Assembly: GCA_000163555.2 (NCBI GenBank)
Contig: ADAC02000001.1
Span: 1,116,001 to 1,180,000 of the forward strand
DNA from: an alpha proteobacterium HIMB114
GTDB taxonomy: Bacteria > Pseudomonadota > Alphaproteobacteria > Pelagibacterales > Pelagibacteraceae
Length of the DNA stretch: 64,000 nt
Reading direction: 5' to 3'
In this document: one piece after another, positions 42,478-48,459 of the stretch
Position numbering within the stretch: position 1 is the first letter of the stretch
Layout of the letters: each line of letters opens with the position of its first letter
Position numbers and translations under genes: made by a program
The notes under the pieces: generated by a model
The model's input: only the letters and a program-made list of their open reading frames with translations
Told to the model about the DNA's origin: nothing
Databases searched by the model: none

Positions 42478-43047
42478 ATGATTGCATCATCAAGTGAATA
42501 TTTGCCGCTTGAAAAATGTCCGGCGCTTGTTTTAAATGCCGATTATAGACCTTTAAGTTATTATCCCTTATCATTATGGAGTTGGCAGGATGCAGTTAGA
42601 GATGTTTTTTTGGATAGAGTAAACATCGTATCAACATACGATAGAGAGATAAGAAGCCCATCTTTTTCTATGAAGTTACCCAGCGTAATTTCATTGAAAC
42701 ATTTTGTAAAACCATCAGAGTTTCCGAATTTTACAAGATTTAATGTTTTTTTAAGAGATAAATTTACTTGCTTGTATTGTGGTGATAAAAAAAATTTAAC
42801 TTTTGATCATGTTGTTCCAAAATCTTTAGGAGGTTTGACGACTTGGGAAAATGTAGCAACAGCATGCTCTCCATGCAATGTAAGAAAAGGTGGTAAAATG
42901 CCTAAAGCATGTGGAATGATTCCATCAGTACAACCTTATAAACCAACAGAAGAGCAACTCCATCGAAATGGAAGACACTTTCCTCCGAATTTTTTACATG
43001 AAAGTTGGTTGGATTATCTTTATTGGGATGTTAAGCTTGAACCTTAA
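42478..43047 (+). CDS. HNH endonuclease family protein
   Basis: A 189-residue protein with an HNH domain. CLYCGDKKNLTFDHVVPKSLGGLTTWENVATAC-SPCN (residues about 98-136) holds two CxxC zinc pairs and the HNH core with DHVVPKS. The N-terminal part ALVLNADYRPLSYYPLSLWSWQDAVRDVFLDRV is shared by a conserved proteobacterial group of housekeeping-like HNH proteins of unknown function, not by restriction enzymes or homing endonucleases. No methylase or mobile element is nearby. The end meets coq7 tail to tail with no gap. Confidence 0.85.
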   Translation: MIASSSEYLPLEKCPALVLNADYRPLSYYPLSLWSWQDAVRDVFLDRVNIVSTYDREIRSPSFSMKLPSVISLKHFVKPSEFPNFTRFNVFLRDKFTCLYCGDKKNLTFDHVVPKSLGGLTTWENVATACSPCNVRKGGKMPKACGMIPSVQPYKPTEEQLHRNGRHFPPNFLHESWLDYLYWDVKLEP

Positions 43048-43584
43048 TTAAATTCTCTTTGCTACTTCAATAGCAACTTTAGATCCTGTTTTTATCGCAA
43101 AGTCTAAGATACCATACGCTCCTTTTTTAGTTGCACCTTCTTCATAAGCAATATCACGATGTTCTAGTTCTTCTTGTCTGAATTTTTTTATTTTTTTTAA
43201 TAATTCTTTTTCTTTGGTTTCTTCAGATTCCAAATGTTCAATTTGAGATAGATAATGTTTATCTATTACTTCTTCCACCGAAGCTGTACAAAGCATTGTA
43301 GCTTTTTTTCCCATTAGTCCCGTAACAAAACCTAAGCTTACGCCAAGCAAATCCCACAATGGTATTAACAATGTAGGTCTAACTTTTCTTTCAGCAAGCT
43401 GTTGCTCAAAATACTTTAAATGCTCTTTTTCATGTTCTTTCATTTCAGCAATTTTACTTTCCATTTCTGGATCTGATTTTAAAAGTTGTAATGCTAAAAG
43501 TTGTCCATCATAAATATTGACTGCCCCGCGTTCTCCAGCGTGATCTACTCGTATAATTTCTTCAATTTTTTTGTCTTTGTTCAT
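43048..43584 (-). CDS. coq7: 3-demethoxyubiquinol 3-hydroxylase Coq7
   Basis: Di-iron oxygenase for a late hydroxylation in ubiquinone synthesis. The iron-ligand motifs are RVDHAGERGAVNIYDGQ near residue 13, EMKEHEKEHLKYF near residue 48, and the C-terminal EELEHRDIAYEEGA near residue 136. The length is 178 residues, typical for the short alphaproteobacterial and mitochondrial form. It overlaps the dsbB-like gene upstream by 23 bases. Confidence 0.94.
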   Translation of the reverse strand: MNKDKKIEEIIRVDHAGERGAVNIYDGQLLALQLLKSDPEMESKIAEMKEHEKEHLKYFEQQLAERKVRPTLLIPLWDLLGVSLGFVTGLMGKKATMLCTASVEEVIDKHYLSQIEHLESEETKEKELLKKIKKFRQEELEHRDIAYEEGATKKGAYGILDFAIKTGSKVAIEVAKRI

Positions 43585-44041
43585 TTCTAAAAATATAAAT
43601 ACATATTATCAAAAAAGATAAATTTGTTAACAAGTTTAGTGTTGAAAGCGATAATCCAAATAATCTAAAAGTTACTTTAGAGCAGCCAGACATACCCTGT
43701 TTTTCTAATTGCTTCAAAAGATCGCTGCTATTATTAGTATTTTTCTTAATAGAGCAAACTTCTGTTTCAGAAAAAATTTTTTGTTCAATACCGACGTGAT
43801 AAAATGAGATCAGTATGTTTATAGAAATTGATAAAATTAAAACATAAAGAAATTTAAAAAATTTAATTTTGTCAAAAACCAAAAAAGTTAAAATAATTAA
43901 ATTTAAAAAATAAGGAATTCTTTGGTATTTGCAGAGATTGCAAGCATAAACACCCATGCCATATTCGATGTAATAAACTGTTGAAAGTATTAAAATGTTT
44001 ATAACAAATAAAATTTGATACGTTTTACTAATACTAAACAT
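43562..44041 (-). CDS. DsbB-like disulfide bond formation protein
   Basis: Four-helix membrane protein that would reoxidise a DsbA partner using quinone. The first redox pair is CNLCKYQRIPY near residues 34-37; a second pair of cysteines lies in TEVCSIKK near residue 96 and GMSGCSKVTF near residue 118, both in a periplasmic loop. Hydrophobic helices surround these. The length is 159 residues. The neighbouring TlpA-like gene and cytochrome c gene give plausible disulfide clients. It overlaps coq7 by 23 bases. Confidence 0.85.
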   Translation of the reverse strand: MFSISKTYQILFVINILILSTVYYIEYGMGVYACNLCKYQRIPYFLNLIILTFLVFDKIKFFKFLYVLILSISINILISFYHVGIEQKIFSETEVCSIKKNTNNSSDLLKQLEKQGMSGCSKVTFRLFGLSLSTLNLLTNLSFLIICIYIFRNEQRQKN

Positions 44042-44658
44042 TAATTAATAAAAGATTCATAATTATTATAAATTAGATAGGCAATATAAAATCCGATTAA
44101 TAAAAGTCCTGTAATTATAATCATTATTTTTCCTGAAAACTTTTGAATATATGGAAGTATCTTATGTCCAAAAAAACTAAGCAATCCTGCTAAAATAAAA
44201 AATCTTGAACCACGCGTTAAAGTAGCCACTAAAATAAATATAAAAAAATTAAAATGGATTAACCCGCTTGAAATTGTTAAAAGTTTAAAAGGAACAGGCG
44301 TAAATCCTGCAATTGCTAACAAAATAATCCAGGCCCAGAACCCTTTACCAACTTGAACTTGATCCTTGAAACTTTTGAAACCTTCAAACCCGTAAAATTC
44401 AAAAATATGGATACCTATTTCTTGGTAAAAAAAATATCCAATTGCATATCCAATAATACCGCCAACTACAGATGATATCGTGGCAATAGTTGCAATTTGC
44501 AACCATCTTTTTTTTTGAGCCAAAGTCATTGGTATAATCATGACATCTGGAGGTATTGGAAAAAAAATAGACTCTATTATGCATACAAAAGATAAAAAGA
44601 ATCTTGCACTTTTATGGGCTGCAAGAGCTACAGTTTTATTAAACAAGTCTTTAAACAT
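44041..44658 (-). CDS. YqaA/DedA-family membrane protein
   Basis: SNARE-associated (VTT) domain membrane protein of the YqaA subgroup. Features are the N-terminal amphipathic segment AAHKSARFFLSFVCIIESIFFPIPPDVMIIPM with the FPIPPD motif near residue 35, several hydrophobic helices, and FTPVPFKLLTISSGLIHFNF near residue 120. DedA-family proteins influence membrane homeostasis and lipid carrier flipping; the substrate of this subgroup is unknown. The length is 205 residues. It is divergent from tRNA-Leu. Confidence 0.85.
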   Translation of the reverse strand: MFKDLFNKTVALAAHKSARFFLSFVCIIESIFFPIPPDVMIIPMTLAQKKRWLQIATIATISSVVGGIIGYAIGYFFYQEIGIHIFEFYGFEGFKSFKDQVQVGKGFWAWIILLAIAGFTPVPFKLLTISSGLIHFNFFIFILVATLTRGSRFFILAGLLSFFGHKILPYIQKFSGKIMIIITGLLLIGFYIAYLIYNNYESFIN

Positions 44659-44740
44659 AAATTATAAGAATTATAATAATGTATATATGAAATTTAAAAA
44701 AGCAGTACAAAAACCTTTTTTAATCGTAAAACAAAAAATA

Positions 44741-44823
44741 GGGCGAATGGCGGAATTGGTAGACGCAGCGGACTCAAAATCCGCCGGGAAACCTTAAGGG
44801 TTCGACTCCCTTTTCGCCCACCA
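44741..44823 (+). tRNA. tRNA-Leu (anticodon CAA)
   Basis: The acceptor stem GGGCGAA pairs with TTCGCCC, the anticodon stem is GCGGA/TCCGC with loop CTCAAAA (anticodon CAA at 44775-44777, reading TTG), the T arm is AAGGG-TTCGACT-CCCTT, and a longer variable arm marks a class II tRNA. The CCA end is encoded at 44821-44823. The next gene's ATG begins two bases later. Confidence 0.96.
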
Positions 44824-44824
44824 T

Positions 44825-46516
44825 ATGGAATTTAAAAAATTAAATAATCTATTTGAGTTATACCAAATACAAAGTGAAAAATTTTCCAATTTAGATTTTT
44901 TGCATTCAATTGATAAAAATAAAAAAGTAGATGCATTAAAATGGTCTGATGTATCCAAAAAGGTAGAAATATTTTCAACTTTCTTAAATATCCAGGGAGT
45001 CAAGAAAGGAGATAGGGTAATGTTGGTCTCAGAAGGTCGACCAGAATGGATGATTAGTGATCTATCCATATTAGCAAATGATGCGATTACGGTACCCAAT
45101 TACACTACTTATACTCAAAAAGATTTCGAATTTGTTTTAAAAGATGCTGATCCAATAGGATTAATTGTATCAAGCGAAAAATTATTAAAAACTATTTTAG
45201 ATGCATGTAGCCAGATTAATTTTCAATTTAAATTTATTATAAGTTTTGACAAAATAGAAAATGTTCAGAATTTTCATGAACTTAAAAACAATTTAAATAA
45301 AAATATTAGATGCAAATCTTTAAGAAACGATCCAGCTTGCATTATTTATACTTCTGGAACACAAGGTAATCCCAAGGGAGTTGTTTTAAGTCATGGAGGA
45401 ATAATTTCAAATTGTGAAGACTCAAAAAATTTAGTTGATGAGTTACAGGTTAAAAATCCTAGATTTATAACATGGTTACCATTATCACACTCTTACGAGC
45501 ATACAGTTCAATTCGTACAAATTGCGCTCGGCGCTAAAATATTTTACTCGCCTGTTATTGAAAAATTATTAGATAATATAAAAATTGCAAAACCACATGT
45601 AATGACCGCAGTCCCTAGATTTTATAATAATCTTTATAACAAAATGATGAGTGGAGTTTTAAAATCATCTTCTTTTAAAAAGAGATTATTTTTAAAAACT
45701 GTAGAATTGGGATCAAAGGATTTTAAAAATAAGAAGCTTTCTATAATAGAAAAATTTATAAATTATTTATTAAATATCTTGGTAAGGAAAAAGGTAATTA
45801 AAAATTTCGGTGGAAATTTAAAAGCATTTGTCTCAGGTGGAGGGCCCTTGGATCAAAATGTTGGACTATTCTTAAATTCTTTAGGTCTAAAAACATTGCA
45901 GGGGTATGGCCTAACGGAAACCTCTCCCGTGGTATCATGTAATCCAGTCAATAAAATTAAGATAGAAACAGTAGGAGCCATTTTTTCTAACAATAAGGTT
46001 AAAATTGCTGAGGATGGTGAAATACTTGTTAAGGGTGAAAACATAATGTTGGGTTATTGGAAAAACGAAGATGCCACAAACCAAGTGCTAAAAAATGGCT
46101 GGCTTCATACAGGCGATGTTGGTGAAATTGATGACGAAGGTTATTTAAAAATTACTGATAGAAAAAAAGATATTATTGTTACACTTGGTGGAGATAATAT
46201 TTCTCCATCTAAGATTGAAAATTTACTCTGTCTTCATGATGAAATTGAACAAGCGTATGTTCACGGTGATAATCAAAAATATTTATCATGTTTGTTAGTT
46301 TTAAATAAAAATTTTAGTGAAGATCAAGAAATTATAAAAAAACTTATTGAGCAAACAAATAAATCATTAACAGTTATTGAAAAAATAAAAAAATTTAAAG
46401 TAGTTAAAGAAGAATTTACAATTAAAAATGAATTACTAACACCAACAATGAAAATAAGAAGGCACAAAATAAAAACTAAATACAAAAATATTTTAGAAAA
46501 CTTTTATAAAATTTAA
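44825..46516 (+). CDS. AMP-dependent acyl-CoA ligase (long-chain type)
   Basis: Activates a carboxylic acid, probably a long-chain fatty acid, to its CoA thioester. The P-loop-like CIIYTSGTQGNPKGVVLSHGG is near residue 173, TWLPLSHSYEHT near residue 216, QGYGLTETSPVVSCNP near residue 362 and the hinge DGWLHTGDVGEI-type segment NGWLHTGDVGEIDDEGYLKITDRKKDI near residue 425. The length is 563 residues, in the range of long-chain acyl-CoA synthetases. The ATG is only one base after the tRNA-Leu CCA end, with no room for a separate ribosome-binding site. No beta-oxidation genes are adjacent, so the substrate is uncertain. Confidence 0.88.
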   Translation: MEFKKLNNLFELYQIQSEKFSNLDFLHSIDKNKKVDALKWSDVSKKVEIFSTFLNIQGVKKGDRVMLVSEGRPEWMISDLSILANDAITVPNYTTYTQKDFEFVLKDADPIGLIVSSEKLLKTILDACSQINFQFKFIISFDKIENVQNFHELKNNLNKNIRCKSLRNDPACIIYTSGTQGNPKGVVLSHGGIISNCEDSKNLVDELQVKNPRFITWLPLSHSYEHTVQFVQIALGAKIFYSPVIEKLLDNIKIAKPHVMTAVPRFYNNLYNKMMSGVLKSSSFKKRLFLKTVELGSKDFKNKKLSIIEKFINYLLNILVRKKVIKNFGGNLKAFVSGGGPLDQNVGLFLNSLGLKTLQGYGLTETSPVVSCNPVNKIKIETVGAIFSNNKVKIAEDGEILVKGENIMLGYWKNEDATNQVLKNGWLHTGDVGEIDDEGYLKITDRKKDIIVTLGGDNISPSKIENLLCLHDEIEQAYVHGDNQKYLSCLLVLNKNFSEDQEIIKKLIEQTNKSLTVIEKIKKFKVVKEEFTIKNELLTPTMKIRRHKIKTKYKNILENFYKI

Positions 46517-46585
46517 CTAAAAACACTGAAAACATTAACTTTTTTACAAAATAATTTTTTTTTAATTTAAACTTTGAATTGAAAT

Positions 46586-46611
46586 AAATTTTTTAAAAAT
46601 TTTTAAAAATT
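46586..46611. other. Phased A-tracts (likely curved DNA)
   Basis: Three AnTn tracts follow each other at 46586-46594, 46595-46604 and 46605-46611, with TpA steps 10 bases apart. Tracts in phase with the helical turn bend DNA. They lie about 20-45 bases upstream of the -35 box of the lysine-rich peptide gene, where curvature or an UP element would raise transcription. The remaining spacer back to 46517 is nearly pure A/T and holds no gene. Confidence 0.5.
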
Positions 46612-46629
46612 ATAAACATTTGACTTTAA

Positions 46630-46658
46630 TTGCGAATTAGTTTTTAAATTAACATAAT
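46630..46658 (+). promoter_or_regulatory. Promoter of the lysine-rich peptide gene
   Basis: TTGCGA (46630-46635, 4 of 6) and CATAAT (46653-46658, 5 of 6) are 17 bases apart. Transcription would begin near 46665, which is the first base of a perfect hairpin, leaving a leader of about 50 bases. The phased A-tracts lie just upstream. Confidence 0.5.
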
Positions 46659-46663
46659 AACGA

Positions 46664-46685
46664 ATCACATATTAAATTATGTGAT
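46664..46685 (+). promoter_or_regulatory. Hairpin at the 5' end of the lysine-rich peptide message
   Basis: ATCACATA (46664-46671) and TATGTGAT (46678-46685) are perfect 8-base complements around a TTAAAT loop. It coincides with the predicted transcription start, so the message would carry a stem at its extreme 5' end. Such 5' stems commonly protect messages from decay. A dyad binding site for a regulator is the alternative. Confidence 0.55.
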
Positions 46686-46713
46686 GCTCCAAACTTTAAA
46701 GGGAGGAACGGAG

Positions 46714-46830
46714 ATGGCTAAAAGAAGAAAAAAAGCTAAAAAGGCTACTAAGAAAAAAGCCAAAAAAGCTAAAAAAGCTAAAAAGAAAACTAAAAAGAAA
46801 AAAGCTACTAAAAGAAGAAAGAAAAGATAG
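46714..46830 (+). CDS. Lysine-rich 38-residue basic peptide, H1-like
   Basis: A 38-residue protein of 22 lysines, 5 arginines, 7 alanines, 3 threonines and the initial methionine, with no acidic residue. It starts MAKRRKKAKKATKKKAKK, continues with repeated KKA units and ends KRRKKR. It resembles the tails of histone H1-like bacterial proteins, so binding to DNA or RNA is likely, but there is no domain to prove it. The ribosome-binding region AAAGGGAGGAACGGAG directly before the ATG is the strongest in the window. It has its own promoter, 5' hairpin and terminator, so it is a single-gene unit. It is probably highly expressed. Too short for ordinary gene calling. Confidence 0.8.
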   Translation: MAKRRKKAKKATKKKAKKAKKAKKKTKKKKATKRRKKR

Positions 46831-46857
46831 TTTTTTACTTTTAAGTAATCTTTTTAT

Positions 46858-46895
46858 AAAAAAACGCTCTTCTCATTCGGAAGGGCGTTTTTTTT
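46858..46895. terminator. Bidirectional intrinsic terminator
   Basis: AAAACGCTCTTC (46861-46872) pairs with GAAGGGCGTTTT (46880-46891) around a 7-base loop, with one G-T pair. T8 follows on the plus strand (46888-46895) and A7 precedes it, giving a U run on the minus strand as well. It ends both the lysine-rich peptide gene and the convergent carD, whose stop codon lies at its edge. Confidence 0.9.
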
Positions 46896-47661
46896 ATGCA
46901 GGTGTATTAGAAGTTTCCTCTACTTTTTTACCAAGAGCTTTGTTAAGTCTTGCTTTACCTTCTTCTTCAGAAATTTTTAGCACAATAGATACTTCACCAA
47001 GCAATCTATCATAAGCTTTTTCAAACAATTGACGTTCACTGTAAGACTGGTCAACTGGCATGTCAGTATTCTTATTTAAATCTCTTACTACTTCAGCAAT
47101 TTGATAGATGTCACCTGAATTAATTTTTTGCTCATATTCTGCTGCTCGTCTACTCCACATTGTCCTTTTAATTTTTGCTTTACCTTTCAAAATTGAAAGA
47201 GCTTTATTTATCTGGTTTAAACTAGATAGGGGCCTTAGATGCTGCTGTTGATTAGTTGGAATCGTAAGATTTAATTTATCTTTTGTGATTTCAATTTTAT
47301 AAACGCTGGCTTCGATACCTGCTATTGTAAGTTTGTCTACAGATATAATTTGACCAATTCCGTGCTTTGGGTAAATCACATAATCTTTAACTTTATATGT
47401 CCTTTTTTCAGTTTCTTGTTTTTTTATTTTTTTTATTTCTATAATTTCATTTTGTTGAGAAGATTTAAATTGAGTATTCTGAATAGGTGTCTTTTCAACA
47501 ACTTTTTTACTTAAATCTTTTTTAGGTATTTTAGGTTGTTTCGTCTTAGCTGTTTTTTTTAAGGCTCTTTTTACAACTTTTTTACTAGTTTTTTTTACTA
47601 CTTTTTTTGTAACTTTTTTCTTAACAACTTTTTTTGATTTTGTTTTCGTCTTTTTTGGCAT
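46894..47661 (-). CDS. CarD-family regulator with a lysine-rich N-terminal tail
   Basis: Transcription regulator that binds RNA polymerase and stabilises open promoter complexes, as known for CarD/CdnL proteins. Residues 1-60 are a low-complexity tail made mainly of K, V, T and A. A short linker follows, and the CarD/TRCF-interaction domain begins near residue 90 (KVKDYVIYPKHGIGQI) with the helical DNA-binding part containing MWSRRAAEYEQKINSGD and YDRLLGEVSIV. Most alphaproteobacterial CarD proteins are about 165-200 residues; this one has 255 because of the tail. It is next to fdxA, as in other alphaproteobacteria, and faces the lysine-rich peptide gene across a shared terminator. Confidence 0.92.
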   Translation of the reverse strand: MPKKTKTKSKKVVKKKVTKKVVKKTSKKVVKRALKKTAKTKQPKIPKKDLSKKVVEKTPIQNTQFKSSQQNEIIEIKKIKKQETEKRTYKVKDYVIYPKHGIGQIISVDKLTIAGIEASVYKIEITKDKLNLTIPTNQQQHLRPLSSLNQINKALSILKGKAKIKRTMWSRRAAEYEQKINSGDIYQIAEVVRDLNKNTDMPVDQSYSERQLFEKAYDRLLGEVSIVLKISEEEGKARLNKALGKKVEETSNTPA

Positions 47662-47672
47662 AGATGCAGTGG

Positions 47673-47699
47673 ATTATATTATTAATACATTCTTTTCAA
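47673..47699 (-). promoter_or_regulatory. Candidate carD promoter
   Basis: On the minus strand a perfect TATAAT (47673-47678) is preceded by TTGAAA (47694-47699, 5 of 6) with a short 15-base spacer. It lies in the 61-base gap between fdxA and carD and would give a leader of about 5 bases, so the message would start almost at the ATG. The short spacer lowers confidence. Confidence 0.45.
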
Positions 47700-47722
47700 T
47701 CTTAATTAGTAAAGAGATAATA

Positions 47723-48046
47723 TTATTTTTTTTCGAAATACTTATTAAATTTATCTTTTTCGTCTTTATATTTTTCCCAATCATTCAATGGCTCTTTCTT
47801 TTTCGAAATATTTGGCCATTTTAAAGAATATTCTTTGTTAACTAATAACATTTCTTCAACGTTGGCATTTGTATCTGGTTCAATTGCATCTATAGGACAC
47901 TCTGGTTCGCAAACTCCACAATCAATACATTCGTCAGGATTAATCACAAGCATATTTTCACCCTCATAGAAACAATCTACTGGGCATACATCAACACAGT
48001 CAGTAAGTTTACATTTTATACATTTTTCATTTACTATATAAGTCAT
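47723..48046 (-). CDS. fdxA: Ferredoxin FdxA (7Fe-8S type)
   Basis: Small bacterial ferredoxin with two iron-sulfur clusters. The N-terminal [29 protein letters not shown] and the second motif [16 protein letters not shown] give the pattern of the FdxA group that binds one [3Fe-4S] and one [4Fe-4S] cluster. The tail with [13 protein letters not shown] (near residue 75) is typical. The length is 107 residues. It follows the TerB-like gene with an ATGA overlap and lies ahead of carD. Confidence 0.95.
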   Translation of the reverse strand: MTYIVNEKCIKCKLTDCVDVCPVDCFYEGENMLVINPDECIDCGVCEPECPIDAIEPDTNANVEEMLLVNKEYSLKWPNISKKKEPLNDWEKYKDEKDKFNKYFEKK

Positions 48047-48456
48047 TTTTTAATTTTTAATTTAATTTCTCCTAAATCTTTATTTTCAATATAAATTAGA
48101 CCAGCAACTTTTCTCACCAGTCTATCTTCAAACTGACATAATTGATTGTCCGAGTATATTACTTTGAGCATCATTTCAACAATTTCTAGCCTTTGCTCAT
48201 ATTGTAATTTTTTAATTTCTTTAGTCATATTAAGTATTTCTACAGAATCTTTTTCTTTTTTTTCAGAATAATTATAAAGTTTATCTATGTAATTTTTATC
48301 TTTTAATCCAAGTTCAAATAAACTTTCTTTAATTATTCTAATTTCTTTATCATCCAATTGATTGTCAGTTTTTGCAGCATGTATCAGAAGCATACATGTC
48401 GCAATTTCTATGTCTTTAAAATTTTGTTTTTGATCTTTTTCTTTATTCCAAAACAT
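48043..48456 (-). CDS. TerB-like domain protein
   Basis: A 137-residue, mostly helical acidic protein with the TerB fold pattern: [31 protein letters not shown] near residue 17, and a second repeat-like [30 protein letters not shown] near residue 95, both with the acidic D-x-DxxE metal-site spacing. Proteins of this type are widespread and their function is unclear; a link to tellurite resistance should not be assumed. It is sandwiched between the helicase and fdxA, where many alphaproteobacteria have a small S4-domain RNA-binding gene instead. Confidence 0.75.
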   Translation of the reverse strand: MFWNKEKDQKQNFKDIEIATCMLLIHAAKTDNQLDDKEIRIIKESLFELGLKDKNYIDKLYNYSEKKEKDSVEILNMTKEIKKLQYEQRLEIVEMMLKVIYSDNQLCQFEDRLVRKVAGLIYIENKDLGEIKLKIKK

Positions 48457-48459
48457 TAG

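Noticed and set aside
42478-43047. HNH protein as part of a restriction, homing or defence system
   Set aside because: No methylase, intron, integrase or toxin partner is adjacent, and the protein belongs to a conserved housekeeping-like group.
47561-47661. Lysine-rich carD N-terminus as a frameshift or gene-fusion artefact
   Set aside because: The frame is open from a good ATG directly below a TATAAT box, and lysine-rich tails occur in bacterial nucleoid proteins; no shift is needed.
48043-48456. Tellurite resistance operon
   Set aside because: A single TerB-like domain without terZ, terA, terC, terD or terE partners does not indicate tellurite resistance.
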